Source: Tepidiphilus sp. J10 (lineage in GTDB: Bacteria; Pseudomonadota; Gammaproteobacteria; Burkholderiales; Thiobacillaceae). Taken from it: a DNA stretch of 64,000 nt. This document shows, in pieces, positions 9,066-17,130 of this stretch. The stretch is taken from assembly GCA_945897955.1 (NCBI GenBank), contig CAMDGQ010000001.1, positions 111,079-175,078 on the forward strand, in the 5' to 3' direction. Under the pieces are notes generated by a model. It ran no database searches and was not told the DNA's origin. It saw only the letters and a list, made by a program, of their open reading frames with translations. Made by a program: the position numbers and the translations under genes. Position 1 is the first letter of the stretch. Each line of letters opens with the position of its first letter.

Positions 9066-9148
9066 ATACCAGCGAATTCACGGGCGTCATCGATTGGTTC
9101 AATCAGATCGGGCAGTGGGTCTATCCACCATCATCCAGTAGAGACTGA
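9062..9148 (+). CDS. Possible 28-residue peptide between traH and traG
   Basis: A short frame begins with ATG overlapping the traH stop (ATGA arrangement) and ends 3 bp before the traG start. The product has a central aromatic amphipathic stretch (FTGVIDWFNQIGQWVY). It exactly fills the gap between two genes that are otherwise tightly packed, so it may be a real coupled microprotein or simply a translational relay for traG. No homologue is recognised and the call is tentative. Confidence 0.35.
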   Translation: MNTSEFTGVIDWFNQIGQWVYPPSSSRD

Positions 9149-9151
9149 ACG

Positions 9152-12070
9152 TTGGAAGTCACCATCTACGTCCTCGGCGACCTGGGTACCTTCAGATCTG
9201 TCCTGCAATCGGTGGCCATGCTGTTCGCCGACCCCATTCTCTCCAACAACGGGACGCTGGGCATTGGTAGCGCGGCGGGTCTGGGGCTGCTGATCACCCT
9301 GTTGTGGGTCGTCGCCAATGGTGTCCTGGCACCGACGGGCCAAGGCAAGGGCTTCAATCCAGCGATCGTCCTTATCCTGCTCGTGACCTATTACGCACTG
9401 GCCGTGCCCAAGGCTCGGGTGCAACTGGAAGACATCTACACAGGCACCGTCACCGCCGTCGATGGTGTGCCCATCGGTATTGCGTATCCGGGGGCCGTGA
9501 TTTCCGCCATCACCCGTGGCATCACCACCAAGGTGGAAACGGCGTTTTCCGGAGTGGATGGCAACTACATCAGCTTGTCCGCCCAGGGCTATGCCAGCCC
9601 GTTGCGGTTGCTCCTGGCCATGCGAAAGGGGGTGGCGAATTTCGATCCCTACCTGGAAGCCAACCTGAAGACATTTGTCGTCGACTGCGTGGTGGGGTCA
9701 CCCACTTTCAAACAGGGTGACTTCGCCAAGAGCCAGAATGCCGTCGGCTACATCACGACCAATTTCCGCGACGGCCTGTCGGTTTACTACAGCCAGGCCG
9801 ATCCTCAGGGCGTTGCCAGCACCTGCGCTGAGAGTGCTCCCTTGATCGCGGCGGCGGCCGACAACTTCGTTGTCGGCACCCCGATGACGCGATTGCTCAA
9901 TGCCAACATGAAAGTGCGTGCGACCCCCAATGCGGCCACGGCCAATCAGTGGACTTCACCCGATGTAGAGACGGTCCATACCAACACCGTGACAACCGCT
10001 TTCGGGGCCGCGCAGTCGGCCTCGGAGTTCATGGAAAACGCCCTGTTCGCCGGGATTCTGACCGATGCCTACAACTGCGCGGGGGCGAGCACGGACATCC
10101 AGGCCATGCGCCAGTGCACCCTCACGCTGACGCAGGCCTCCGAGCAGTGGAAAACGGACGCAGCCGGCTCCGCATCCTTCTTCCAGAAAACCATGATCCC
10201 CAGCATGAACATCCTGCTGCTGCTTTTCTACGCCTTCGCGCCGCTGATGTTCGTTTTCATGATGATGGCGGGGTGGCACGGCCTCAGCGTGCTGACGAAG
10301 TACCTGATCTTCGGCGTGTGGACACAGACCTGGCTGCCGTTCGCCGCCATCATCAACTACATCATCCAGGTCCAGACTGTGGATGAACTGCGACGGATCG
10401 CGGTGGCCAGTACGGACGCGGTGGGCAAGGGCCTGACGCCGGCGGTGCTCAATCCCTTCTACGAGGTGCTCTCTACCAAGCTCGCCACGGCTTCCGAAAT
10501 GCTGGCGGCGACCCCGCTCATCACCCTGGCGCTGATGACCGGCTCGATCTATGGCCTGGTGAGCATGGCGCAGCGCATGAGCGGCCGGGACTACGTGAAC
10601 GAGAAACAGGCGAGCCCTGATCTGCATCAGCCGGCGCCGGTGAGTTTGGGCAAGCCTCAATACTCGGGGATCGGGGGGAGGGCGGTCGGAGACATGGCGC
10701 AGAACCCTGGCTGGTCGGGAAGCATGGGAAGCGTGCGTGGACACGCCCTCGAAAGCGCGCGCGGAGAGGTGGAAAGCGCCAGTCGTCAACTTACCGAGCA
10801 GTCCATGAAAATGCTCAAGGCAGGCAGTTCCCAAGGTGTGAACGTGAAGTCTGCGACTCAGCACATGGATGAGATCGGAGTAACCAGGGGGGCAAGCTTC
10901 CAGGCGATGGAAGACAAGTTTGCCAAAGCTGGTCGCGACATGGGGATGAGTGTGGAACAAGCAAAGGAGTTTGGCAGAAGGGCGGCGGTTGCCGCATCGG
11001 TGGGGGTGAAAACACCATTCGCCGGTATGAAAGGCGAAATTACGGCGCAGGGACAATCAGTCAGTTCGGACAAGCTTCAACAGGCCTACAAAGAAGTGAT
11101 GGGTGATGGTGTGACACGCCAGCATACTGAGCAGGTTCAGCGCCAGATCGCCGAGAAGACCACCGATACCAAGGGCTTCGAGAAGCTGTTCGGGCGGACG
11201 TTGAGCAGCGAGGAAACCAAAAGCTGGCAGGAAGCGAAGACCCTGCAGCAGCAAACACAGGACAGCTTCCGTACGATGGAAACAGCGTCGTCATCTTTCA
11301 ACGGCAGCAACACCATCGGCGGCGAGCAGGTCGCCAATGCGATGAAGGAGGATCGTGGTCATGTGCGCGGCGACTTGGTGAAAGCTGAGCGGCTGATGGG
11401 CGATGCCATCGGCGACGACAAGTGGCTGGGGTTCATGAACAGGGCAGAGGGCTATGTGCGCACATCCCAATATGAAAGCACTCTTATGGGGGGCGAGCGC
11501 CAGGATGCCATCCGCTTTCACGCGCTACGCATGGCGTCGCAAAGCGGTGACAGGGCTGCGAGATCAGTGGCGGATGGGCATTTCCTGGGGGCGGTTGCTC
11601 GCATCGCTGGGGAGAGCACAGAAGCGGCAGCCAGGATTGCTCAGATTCAGCCTTTGCCCCTGGGGCTGAACATTCAAGGCCCGAGCGCGGGGACGGCTGG
11701 CATGGCCGCCCAAGGGGACGCTGGAGCGATGGCTGCGGCAGGTACACCGACCACCATTGATAAAGCAATCGCTATTGGTAAACCGCTAGGAACGAAGGCA
11801 GCGGCCCCCGATTACAACGTGAAGTACAACAAAGGGATCGACAACATCCAGAAACATGGGAGGACGATGGAGAAGCTCAATGCGCTCGAAGGAGCGAAAG
11901 GCAGGGAGCAGATGCGGCAGGAGGTGAATTCCGGGAGCATGGGGGGAAGGCAGGCTGAAAGCCTTCTGGGCGAAGCCGGCGCGGAGTCAGTACGGAAATA
12001 CACGGGCCTTGGTGGGCGTGATAAGGAATCGGTGGAGCGTGGGAATGTGTTAACGCCAAAGAAGAAGTAG
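9152..12070 (+). CDS. traG: Conjugal transfer mating-pair stabilisation protein TraG
   Basis: TraG of F-type systems is a large inner-membrane protein with a periplasmic C-terminal region involved in pilus assembly and mating-pair stabilisation. The 972-residue product has several N-terminal hydrophobic segments (about residues 20-35, 46-66, 70-85), a membrane block at about 345-410 (MNILLLLFYAFAPLMFVFMMM and following), another at about 455-475, and a long hydrophilic, low-complexity C-terminal half from about residue 490. The start is TTG 9152. The C-terminal half, rich in Ala, Gly, Gln and Lys, is the part that normally diverges between elements. Confidence 0.92.
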   Translation: MEVTIYVLGDLGTFRSVLQSVAMLFADPILSNNGTLGIGSAAGLGLLITLLWVVANGVLAPTGQGKGFNPAIVLILLVTYYALAVPKARVQLEDIYTGTVTAVDGVPIGIAYPGAVISAITRGITTKVETAFSGVDGNYISLSAQGYASPLRLLLAMRKGVANFDPYLEANLKTFVVDCVVGSPTFKQGDFAKSQNAVGYITTNFRDGLSVYYSQADPQGVASTCAESAPLIAAAADNFVVGTPMTRLLNANMKVRATPNAATANQWTSPDVETVHTNTVTTAFGAAQSASEFMENALFAGILTDAYNCAGASTDIQAMRQCTLTLTQASEQWKTDAAGSASFFQKTMIPSMNILLLLFYAFAPLMFVFMMMAGWHGLSVLTKYLIFGVWTQTWLPFAAIINYIIQVQTVDELRRIAVASTDAVGKGLTPAVLNPFYEVLSTKLATASEMLAATPLITLALMTGSIYGLVSMAQRMSGRDYVNEKQASPDLHQPAPVSLGKPQYSGIGGRAVGDMAQNPGWSGSMGSVRGHALESARGEVESASRQLTEQSMKMLKAGSSQGVNVKSATQHMDEIGVTRGASFQAMEDKFAKAGRDMGMSVEQAKEFGRRAAVAASVGVKTPFAGMKGEITAQGQSVSSDKLQQAYKEVMGDGVTRQHTEQVQRQIAEKTTDTKGFEKLFGRTLSSEETKSWQEAKTLQQQTQDSFRTMETASSSFNGSNTIGGEQVANAMKEDRGHVRGDLVKAERLMGDAIGDDKWLGFMNRAEGYVRTSQYESTLMGGERQDAIRFHALRMASQSGDRAARSVADGHFLGAVARIAGESTEAAARIAQIQPLPLGLNIQGPSAGTAGMAAQGDAGAMAAAGTPTTIDKAIAIGKPLGTKAAAPDYNVKYNKGIDNIQKHGRTMEKLNALEGAKGREQMRQEVNSGSMGGRQAESLLGEAGAESVRKYTGLGGRDKESVERGNVLTPKKK

Positions 12071-12183
12071 CCCGTGGTTGACCAGTTTTGCTCGTCGTTA
12101 TAGGTTAATAACAACAACATTTATCGCGGACATCACCCTGTGTTTTGATTCAACTGGGTGAGGAAACAGCGGAGGTGAATAAC

Positions 12184-12399
12184 ATGGAAGTTCTGAAGAA
12201 TTTGCTAACTGGCCTGCTGGCTGGTGATCTGGGCCTGTGGTTTCTGGTCGCTATCGTGGCTATGGTCGCTTGGGTGGTAGCTGATGCTGTAATTTTGGCG
12301 AGGCGTGCACCAAGTAGATTGTGCTGCAATAGTGACGATGAACAGCTATGGAATGGTGAGACCGATATAAACATCGGCATTGGTATCAAGGGGAGGTAA
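12184..12399 (+). CDS. Small membrane protein downstream of traG
   Basis: A 71-residue product with a hydrophobic stretch at about residues 9-38 followed by a hydrophilic tail containing two Cys (LCCN). I chose ATG 12184 because a strong ribosome-binding site (ggaggtg) lies 6-7 bases before it; the longer frame from 12145 lacks one. In SXT/R391 elements the gene after traG encodes an entry-exclusion protein, but this product is much shorter and I cannot claim that function. Confidence 0.6.
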   Translation: MEVLKNLLTGLLAGDLGLWFLVAIVAMVAWVVADAVILARRAPSRLCCNSDDEQLWNGETDINIGIGIKGR

Positions 12400-12483
12400 C
12401 ACTATCTTCAATCGCTTTGATGGATGTGACTAAATTTCTTCTGGCCATAGTCCTATGACGGCTCCACACCAGGCCTGACAAAA

Positions 12484-12717
12484 ATGCTTACCTGGATCAT
12501 TGCTACCCTTGTTTTCCTTGCCCTGCTTGCCTTCCCGCCCACACGATCGGTGATGGCTTGGTTCCTTGATGTGCCAGGGAAGTTGCTTTTTCAGTGGGTG
12601 CTGTTCTTGGTTTTGCGACTGTTTCAGGCGCACATGGTTGTGGTACGCAACCTGCTGTTGCCACGTGCAGCCATTTTCCCAACATTGGAGAGCAAGGATC
12701 GAGTGAGGAGGGAGTGA
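12484..12717 (+). CDS. Small membrane protein, second gene after traG
   Basis: A 77-residue product with two hydrophobic stretches (about residues 3-17 and 31-48) and a basic C-terminus. Not recognised. It lies 84 bp after the previous small membrane gene in the same direction and may share its transcript. Together the two genes sit where entry-exclusion functions are found in some F-type ICEs. No motif supports this. Confidence 0.5.
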   Translation: MLTWIIATLVFLALLAFPPTRSVMAWFLDVPGKLLFQWVLFLVLRLFQAHMVVVRNLLLPRAAIFPTLESKDRVRRE

Positions 12718-12989
12718 CATTCTGCACCAATGCCTGCTTCTCAGCGGGACGCTGACTTCCCTGCTTGGCCTGTTACGGGGATCTATCGGCAAACTGCCTC
12801 CGCTCGTCCTTGCTGCAGAGCCGCCACCTGAGCGGCTGCTGCACTTCGAGACCAGCCAGATCGCCAATTCCCGCTGATCGGCCTAAGCTGACTGTGGGAT
12901 TTACTCAAAACATGACGGCTCAGTGACTTAAAGCGGTCCTACCAGGCGTCTACGGAAGCTGGGCTGATTCAGAATGAATTTCGTCGTGC
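12718..12989. other. Gap between the transfer block and the convergent immA gene
   Basis: About 270 bp without a clear gene. A frame from a CTG at 12722 to a stop at 12877 encodes 51 mostly Leu-rich residues, but it has no normal start codon and only a weak purine-rich stretch before it, so it is not called. The two gene sets converge here. I see no convincing hairpin with a T-run. Confidence 0.4.
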
Positions 12990-13841
12990 TTATTCATCGT
13001 CCTCATCTTCTTCGGGGATGTCGTCGATGTAAAGCATGATTACCTTGTAACCATCATTTTGGTACAAGGTTTGCTCCAGAATTCTGTCTGGCAAGCTAGG
13101 ACCTCGCTCATCAGACAGCCAGACTATCCCATCAAGCTCTTCCATCTCTCCGATTCCGTCGCCGTTGTCTCGGGACGACGACTGCTTTGGAAGCGGCTGG
13201 CCTTTTCTGACATTGAGTAGGTAAGGAAACTCAGAACCCTTCGCCCAATATCTGACGGTGTCCTTATGTGAGAAAACGAATGCCACCGGATAGTCAGAAA
13301 GATTCAAAAATCTGCGTGTTGTGGCTTCGATGCTTGAGTCAAAGTGTGCCGCCAGCTTAACTACCTGCTCGATATCTGGCTCTCCGGCTGCCCGCTGTAA
13401 TTTCTTGAACGCTGCTGTAGGCATCAATAATTCCGATGCAAAAGCGTTGGCTTCTGCTTCCATTTCAATGCCCCTAGCGGAGCTAGGAACAGCAGACGAG
13501 TCTCGTATGTTTTCGGAAGTGCAGGAAAACTCAAGCTGCCGATGCCACGGGAGCAGGTAGTGGCCTAGCTCGTGCCCGATGGTGAATCTGCGGCGTTGCG
13601 GGTTTGCATTCGCCTTCACCAGAATGATCCCCTGAGATTTCTCAGGATTGGTCATGAGCATTCCCTCGAAGCCCTCGGTGACTAACTCCCCAATGCGCTG
13701 GATGCCGGCAACCTCTGCCAATTCTTCGAGTGGAATCGGATAAGGCATGTTCGGATTCTGGCGCAGAATTTCATCAACGATTTCGACCGGCCGGACCTTA
13801 CCATCCAGCTCCATCAAGTCGAGGGAAATGCTCGAAGTCAC
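12990..13841 (-). CDS. ImmA/IrrE-type metallopeptidase
   Basis: The product is a zinc metallopeptidase of the ImmA/IrrE group, which in ICEs and phages cleaves the partner repressor to induce excision. Seen: HELGH at residues 90-94, a downstream EMEAEANAFASELLMP helix with the third metal ligand near residue 128, and a very acidic C-terminal tail (EEDEDDE). At 283 residues it is longer than Bacillus ImmA, with an added C-terminal domain. The start is GTG 13841, overlapping the stop of the XRE gene by one base, so the pair is translationally coupled. The stop lies close to the convergent transfer block. Confidence 0.88.
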   Translation of the reverse strand: MTSSISLDLMELDGKVRPVEIVDEILRQNPNMPYPIPLEELAEVAGIQRIGELVTEGFEGMLMTNPEKSQGIILVKANANPQRRRFTIGHELGHYLLPWHRQLEFSCTSENIRDSSAVPSSARGIEMEAEANAFASELLMPTAAFKKLQRAAGEPDIEQVVKLAAHFDSSIEATTRRFLNLSDYPVAFVFSHKDTVRYWAKGSEFPYLLNVRKGQPLPKQSSSRDNGDGIGEMEELDGIVWLSDERGPSLPDRILEQTLYQNDGYKVIMLYIDDIPEEDEDDE

Positions 13842-14158
13842 TATTTCTTGCCCTTCAAAACTTCCATCATTTGCTTGAGTGTTTCTTGGTCTCGATGGTC
13901 GAGCGACTTTAAATCTCTGTAGAACACCATCGCCTCATCATCGGCTGTCGTTCCTTCACGGTTTGGGTCGATGAGGTAGTCCACGGTAACTTTGAAGTGG
14001 TCTGCAAGTTTTCGTAGCAGATCAGCCGAAGGGTTCGAACTCTTGCCTTTCTCAAGCTCCCATATATGCGTTTTTGTTACGCCTACGATGTCTGCTGTCT
14101 GTTGCAGCGACTCTCCCTTTCTCATGCGAAGCTCATTGAGTTTGGCTCCGAGGGACAT
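13841..14158 (-). CDS. XRE-family repressor, probable master regulator of the ICE cargo or excision
   Basis: A 105-residue protein with an N-terminal helix-turn-helix (about residues 3-60, with QQTADIVGVTKTHIWELEKG as recognition region) and a short helical tail. ATG 14158 is chosen over the longer frame to 14263 because it is preceded by ggagt at proper spacing and the added residues look non-coding. It is followed by the ImmA-type protease gene, the ImmR/ImmA arrangement of ICEBs1-like elements. It is divergent from the DUF2188/ubiquitin-like operon, and the shared control region holds a near-perfect inverted repeat. Confidence 0.85.
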   Translation of the reverse strand: MSLGAKLNELRMRKGESLQQTADIVGVTKTHIWELEKGKSSNPSADLLRKLADHFKVTVDYLIDPNREGTTADDEAMVFYRDLKSLDHRDQETLKQMMEVLKGKK

Positions 14159-14214
14159 GACATTACTCCTGTGTCTTGCGTTAGAGCTAACCCCCGCCAG
14201 CCGGGAGCGCACTC

Positions 14215-14282
14215 CGTAAGATACACCCGAACAAAAATGTTGAACAGGGGTTGAACTTTTCAAGCGTTAGGTATATCTTACG
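14215..14282. promoter_or_regulatory. Divergent promoter and operator region between the XRE repressor and the DUF2188/ubiquitin-like operon
   Basis: Two arms, CGTAAGATACACC (14215-14227) and GGTATATCTTACG (14270-14282), form a 13-bp inverted repeat with one mismatch. Each arm contains TATCTT, which reads as a -10 element pointing outward on its own strand. For the rightward promoter a TTGAAC at 14251-14256 lies 17 bp before TATCTT (14274-14279). TTGAAC is also present at 14240-14245, 11 bp earlier, and TTGAA-CTT-TTCAA at 14251-14263 is a small palindrome. The likely reading is that the XRE protein binds here and controls both directions; this is inference. Confidence 0.6.
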
Positions 14283-14332
14283 ATTGTGGGGTGACAAATA
14301 CGGACGCCCATCCACCTGTTCTGGAGATTGAA

Positions 14333-14557
14333 ATGACGAAAAGAAATCAACATGTAGTGCCGCATGATGGCGGTTGGGCAGTAAAGGGCGCTGGCTCAGA
14401 ACGAGCGACTGTGGTCGTCGACACACAGAAGGAAGCCATTGACCGTGCGCGTGATATTGCTCGGAACCAAGGCACCGAATTGCTTGTTCATGGCCGTGAT
14501 GGACGTATTCGTGAGCGTGATAGCCACGGTGGCGATCCGTTTCCCCCAAAGGGATAA
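14333..14557 (+). CDS. DUF2188 family protein
   Basis: A 74-residue product matching the DUF2188 pattern throughout: HVVPHDGGWAVKG at the N-terminus, a central TQKEAIDRARDIARNQG helix, and the C-terminal HGRDGRIRERDSHG stretch before PFPPKG. The molecular role of this family is not established. ATG 14333 is preceded by ctggagattga; the longer frame from 14291 lacks support. It is the first gene after the divergent promoter and lies 45 bp before the ubiquitin-like gene, so it is likely co-transcribed. Confidence 0.85.
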   Translation: MTKRNQHVVPHDGGWAVKGAGSERATVVVDTQKEAIDRARDIARNQGTELLVHGRDGRIRERDSHGGDPFPPKG

Positions 14558-14602
14558 ACATGAACAGCAGCAAAAACATTATCCAGTGATGAAAGGCAAA
14601 TC

Positions 14603-14857
14603 ATGACTCAGCAAGAACACAAGCCGCACGAGGATTTCCAGATTTTCGTGAACACCAACCCCTATAAAGTGCCGGGACCTCGTATCGCCTTCGAGCAGGT
14701 TCTGGCACTTGATAACATTCCGACCGGTGGTACGGACCTCGGTCTGTTTGATGTTAGTTGGAAGCACGGCAACAATGTAGGCACCCTGACTCCGGGCCAG
14801 TCCGTGGATTTGCAGAATGGGATGAAGTTCGATGCAGGCAAATCAAACCGCTCCTAA
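14603..14857 (+). CDS. Ubiquitin-like protein of the prokaryotic multiubiquitin type (single domain)
   Basis: The 84-residue product resembles one repeat of the multiubiquitin family: an early FQIFVNTNPYKV strand pair, an AFEQVLAL helix, an FDVSWKHG strand and a C-terminal SVDLQNGMKFDAG segment before a short polar tail. Bacterial proteins of this family are encoded beside E1-like enzymes. This one has a single domain rather than a tandem array and ends in AGKSNRS rather than a bare di-glycine. It overlaps the E1-like gene by 26 bp, which points to coupled production. Identification is by sequence pattern and neighbours. Confidence 0.75.
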   Translation: MTQQEHKPHEDFQIFVNTNPYKVPGPRIAFEQVLALDNIPTGGTDLGLFDVSWKHGNNVGTLTPGQSVDLQNGMKFDAGKSNRS

Positions 14858-16007
14858 TCCAGATTTGCAGCGCCTGGTCGATGATGGCTTTCACGTTAGT
14901 CGTGAAGGCCAGCACTTGGTCATCCATCGCGTTCCATATGTAACCAAGGATCGCACGGTCGACTATTGCTCGCTCATTTCGACTTACTGCGAGCACGAAG
15001 TCGCAGCGGGACAGATTACCGATCACACGGTGTTTGTTGTTGGTGAGATACCTTATAGAGACGATGGGGTCTCACTGGAGGCAGCTATGGTCGCTAATTC
15101 CAGCAAGCAGATCATCGCGGGCCGGTCGGTAGGGTGCCAACTTTCATACAAGACGGAACCGCTCGGCGCCATGTTGGCCAATTACTGTAGCAAGATGACG
15201 CATTACGTGCGCAAACTAGGTAGTTATGTTGAGGCCATCGATGCCTCTGCCAATGTGCGTGGGATTGGTAGTTTCTCTGCGCGGACGGTGCCTTCCGTTT
15301 TTCATTTTCCTAACGGTAGCAGTGCTCGTGCGGGACTAGAGGCATACGAGCAGAAACTGGAACTACAGAAGGTCGCAATTGTTGGCCTTGGCGGTACAGG
15401 TTCATTTCTTCTAGATGGGTTGGCCAAAACACCGGTGAAGGAAATCCTTCTTTACGATCACGATATCTTGGAACCGCATAACGCCTTCCGTTTTCCTAGC
15501 GCACTACCCATGGACATCGTGTTCAGCCGGAAAAAGAAGACCGATATACTGGCGGACATCTACAGCCAATTCCGCTCAGGGGTAATTAGTCATCCGGAGC
15601 GAGTCACTGAAGCAAACGTGCACGAGCTAGATCATTGCCAATTTGTCTTCATTGCTGTCGATCATGGTCCCTCTCGAGATCTCGTCGCTCGGCACTTGGT
15701 TGCACGAGGCATACCGTTTATTGATGTCGGTATTGGGATCGACAAGAGAACTGACACGCTCAAGTTGCACGCCCGAGCGCGCGTTACACTGATTACACCG
15801 AGTACCGCACACTTGATCGATACACTCCCAGTTGCCGACGATGCGGATGAAGCGGTTTACGGCAATATCCAACTATCCGAGCTTAACGCGCTTAATGCTA
15901 ATTTGGCCCTTATCCGGTACAAACAGCACCTGCAGTTCTTTACCGATGAAGTAAATCCTAGCGTAATAAATTACAAATGCTCTTGGAGTCAGTGCGTCAC
16001 ACAATGA
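14832..16007 (+). CDS. ThiF/E1-like adenylyltransferase with an N-terminal extra domain
   Basis: E1-like enzymes adenylate the C-terminus of ubiquitin-like proteins. The 391-residue product has a 175-residue N-terminal domain of unclear fold (possibly the DUF6791 type), then a Rossmann ThiF domain with the nucleotide loop GLGGTG (185-190), YDHDILEPHNAFR (208-220) supplying the acidic and Asn/Arg residues of the active site, and lysines in RKKKT (233-237). The usual catalytic Cys region after the second half of the fold (about 300-345) has no Cys; cysteines occur at 46, 53, 102, 119, 269, 383 and 388. The stop overlaps the DUF6527 start by 4 bp. Confidence 0.8.
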   Translation: MQANQTAPNPDLQRLVDDGFHVSREGQHLVIHRVPYVTKDRTVDYCSLISTYCEHEVAAGQITDHTVFVVGEIPYRDDGVSLEAAMVANSSKQIIAGRSVGCQLSYKTEPLGAMLANYCSKMTHYVRKLGSYVEAIDASANVRGIGSFSARTVPSVFHFPNGSSARAGLEAYEQKLELQKVAIVGLGGTGSFLLDGLAKTPVKEILLYDHDILEPHNAFRFPSALPMDIVFSRKKKTDILADIYSQFRSGVISHPERVTEANVHELDHCQFVFIAVDHGPSRDLVARHLVARGIPFIDVGIGIDKRTDTLKLHARARVTLITPSTAHLIDTLPVADDADEAVYGNIQLSELNALNANLALIRYKQHLQFFTDEVNPSVINYKCSWSQCVTQ

Positions 16008-16465
16008 AGACCAAAGCCATTAGGCCTGAGTTTGTCACGCAGTTCCCTGCTGTCTTTGAGCAGGGGGTGCTCTACATCAGCGAAGAATTCGAAACGGCTG
16101 GACACTTGTGTTGTTGCGGCTGCGGGGAAAAGGTCATAACACCGCTGAATCCGGCTAAGTGGCGATTACGCAAGGAAGGGCGCACCGTCAGCCTATCACC
16201 CTCGATCGGTAACTGGAACTATGCCTGCAAGTCGCACTACTTAATTACCAAAAACAAAGTGATTGAGGCTGGCCAGTTGGATGCCGCAAAAATCAAAACC
16301 GTGCAACGCCGAGATAGGCGAGATATGGATCGTTACGTTTCTATAGTCAATGCTCGTGCAGGCCAATCGACTGAAAAGGCTCCAGAACCGCCGACAAAAG
16401 TGGTACCGGAGAAAAGCCTCTTTTCTGAACTCGTCACGTTCTTGAGGAACTGGTGGAAAACATGA
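16004..16465 (+). CDS. DUF6527-like Cys-rich protein of the ubiquitin-like operon
   Basis: A 153-residue product with a metal-binding-looking cluster CCCGCG at residues 36-41 and a second ligand set CKSH at 75-78, consistent with a small zinc-ribbon or treble-clef domain. Proteins of this type are found next to multiubiquitin and ThiF genes. The family name is from memory of this gene context, so it is stated with moderate confidence. The C-terminal third is polar and ends in a Trp-rich LRNWWKT. ATG 16004 shares 4 bp with the E1-like stop. An 80-bp gap follows. Confidence 0.65.
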   Translation: MKTKAIRPEFVTQFPAVFEQGVLYISEEFETAGHLCCCGCGEKVITPLNPAKWRLRKEGRTVSLSPSIGNWNYACKSHYLITKNKVIEAGQLDAAKIKTVQRRDRRDMDRYVSIVNARAGQSTEKAPEPPTKVVPEKSLFSELVTFLRNWWKT

Positions 16466-16545
16466 AGGGGCGACTAAGTTATCGCCGCCGGTGCCGGGAA
16501 TAGCCTCAGGCTAATATGTTCGCCCAATTGTCTGGGAGGTGGTTG

Positions 16546-17127
16546 ATGAAGGTTGCTCTTCGGCAGGTTCAAGGCCCATGGGACGCGTGTTGGATACTGG
16601 ACAAGCATACGCTCAACAGTCAATACCTCGGCGATGACGCCTACGGGCACCCGAGGTTCGAGACAACGCGCACCGAGGTTGGCGAAGCGACCTATCAACT
16701 GAAATACAAGCACGACTGGGATCAGGTGCACCCGCTTGCCCAGGCTATCGCAGATCACATATTCCCGAAGCTTGACAACGTCGGCTTCATCCTACCCATG
16801 CCCGCCACCGCTGTCAGGCCACGACAACCGGTTGCAGAAGTGGCCGAAGCACTGGGTAAGATTGTTAACACGCCAGTGTTTATGGACACGCTGCGCAAAG
16901 CGAGCAACGGTAAATCCCTCAAGGACCTCCATACGAAGGAAGAGAAAATCGACGCTATCGGCGACAGCATCACCGTGAACAACCAGATCACAAACGAAGG
17001 CGCTTGGAATGTCCTAGTTGTGGATGATCTGTACCACACTGGAGCTTCTATGGAGGCTGCGTGTAAAGTCTTGCGTCTGTACCCGAAGGTCAAGAAGATC
17101 TACTTTTCCGCCCTGACCTGGAGATAG
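16546..17127 (+). CDS. Phosphoribosyltransferase-fold protein (ComF-like)
   Basis: The 193-residue product has a PRPP-binding loop VLVVDDLYHTGAS at residues 156-168, the signature of type I phosphoribosyltransferases, and an earlier FILPMPATAVRPRQP segment like the ComF group. The substrate is not predictable. ATG 16546 follows a strong ggaggtgg ribosome-binding site; the frame from 16516 is less likely. The gene is 3 bp before the SLOG-like gene, so the two form a tight pair. Such pairs have been predicted in nucleotide-based conflict systems, but I do not claim that function is shown. Confidence 0.82.
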   Translation: MKVALRQVQGPWDACWILDKHTLNSQYLGDDAYGHPRFETTRTEVGEATYQLKYKHDWDQVHPLAQAIADHIFPKLDNVGFILPMPATAVRPRQPVAEVAEALGKIVNTPVFMDTLRKASNGKSLKDLHTKEEKIDAIGDSITVNNQITNEGAWNVLVVDDLYHTGASMEAACKVLRLYPKVKKIYFSALTWR

Positions 17128-17130
17128 ATA

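Noticed and set aside
12722..12877. 51-codon frame starting at CTG after the second small membrane gene
   Set aside because: No ATG/GTG/TTG start and only a weak ribosome-binding site; composition alone is not enough.
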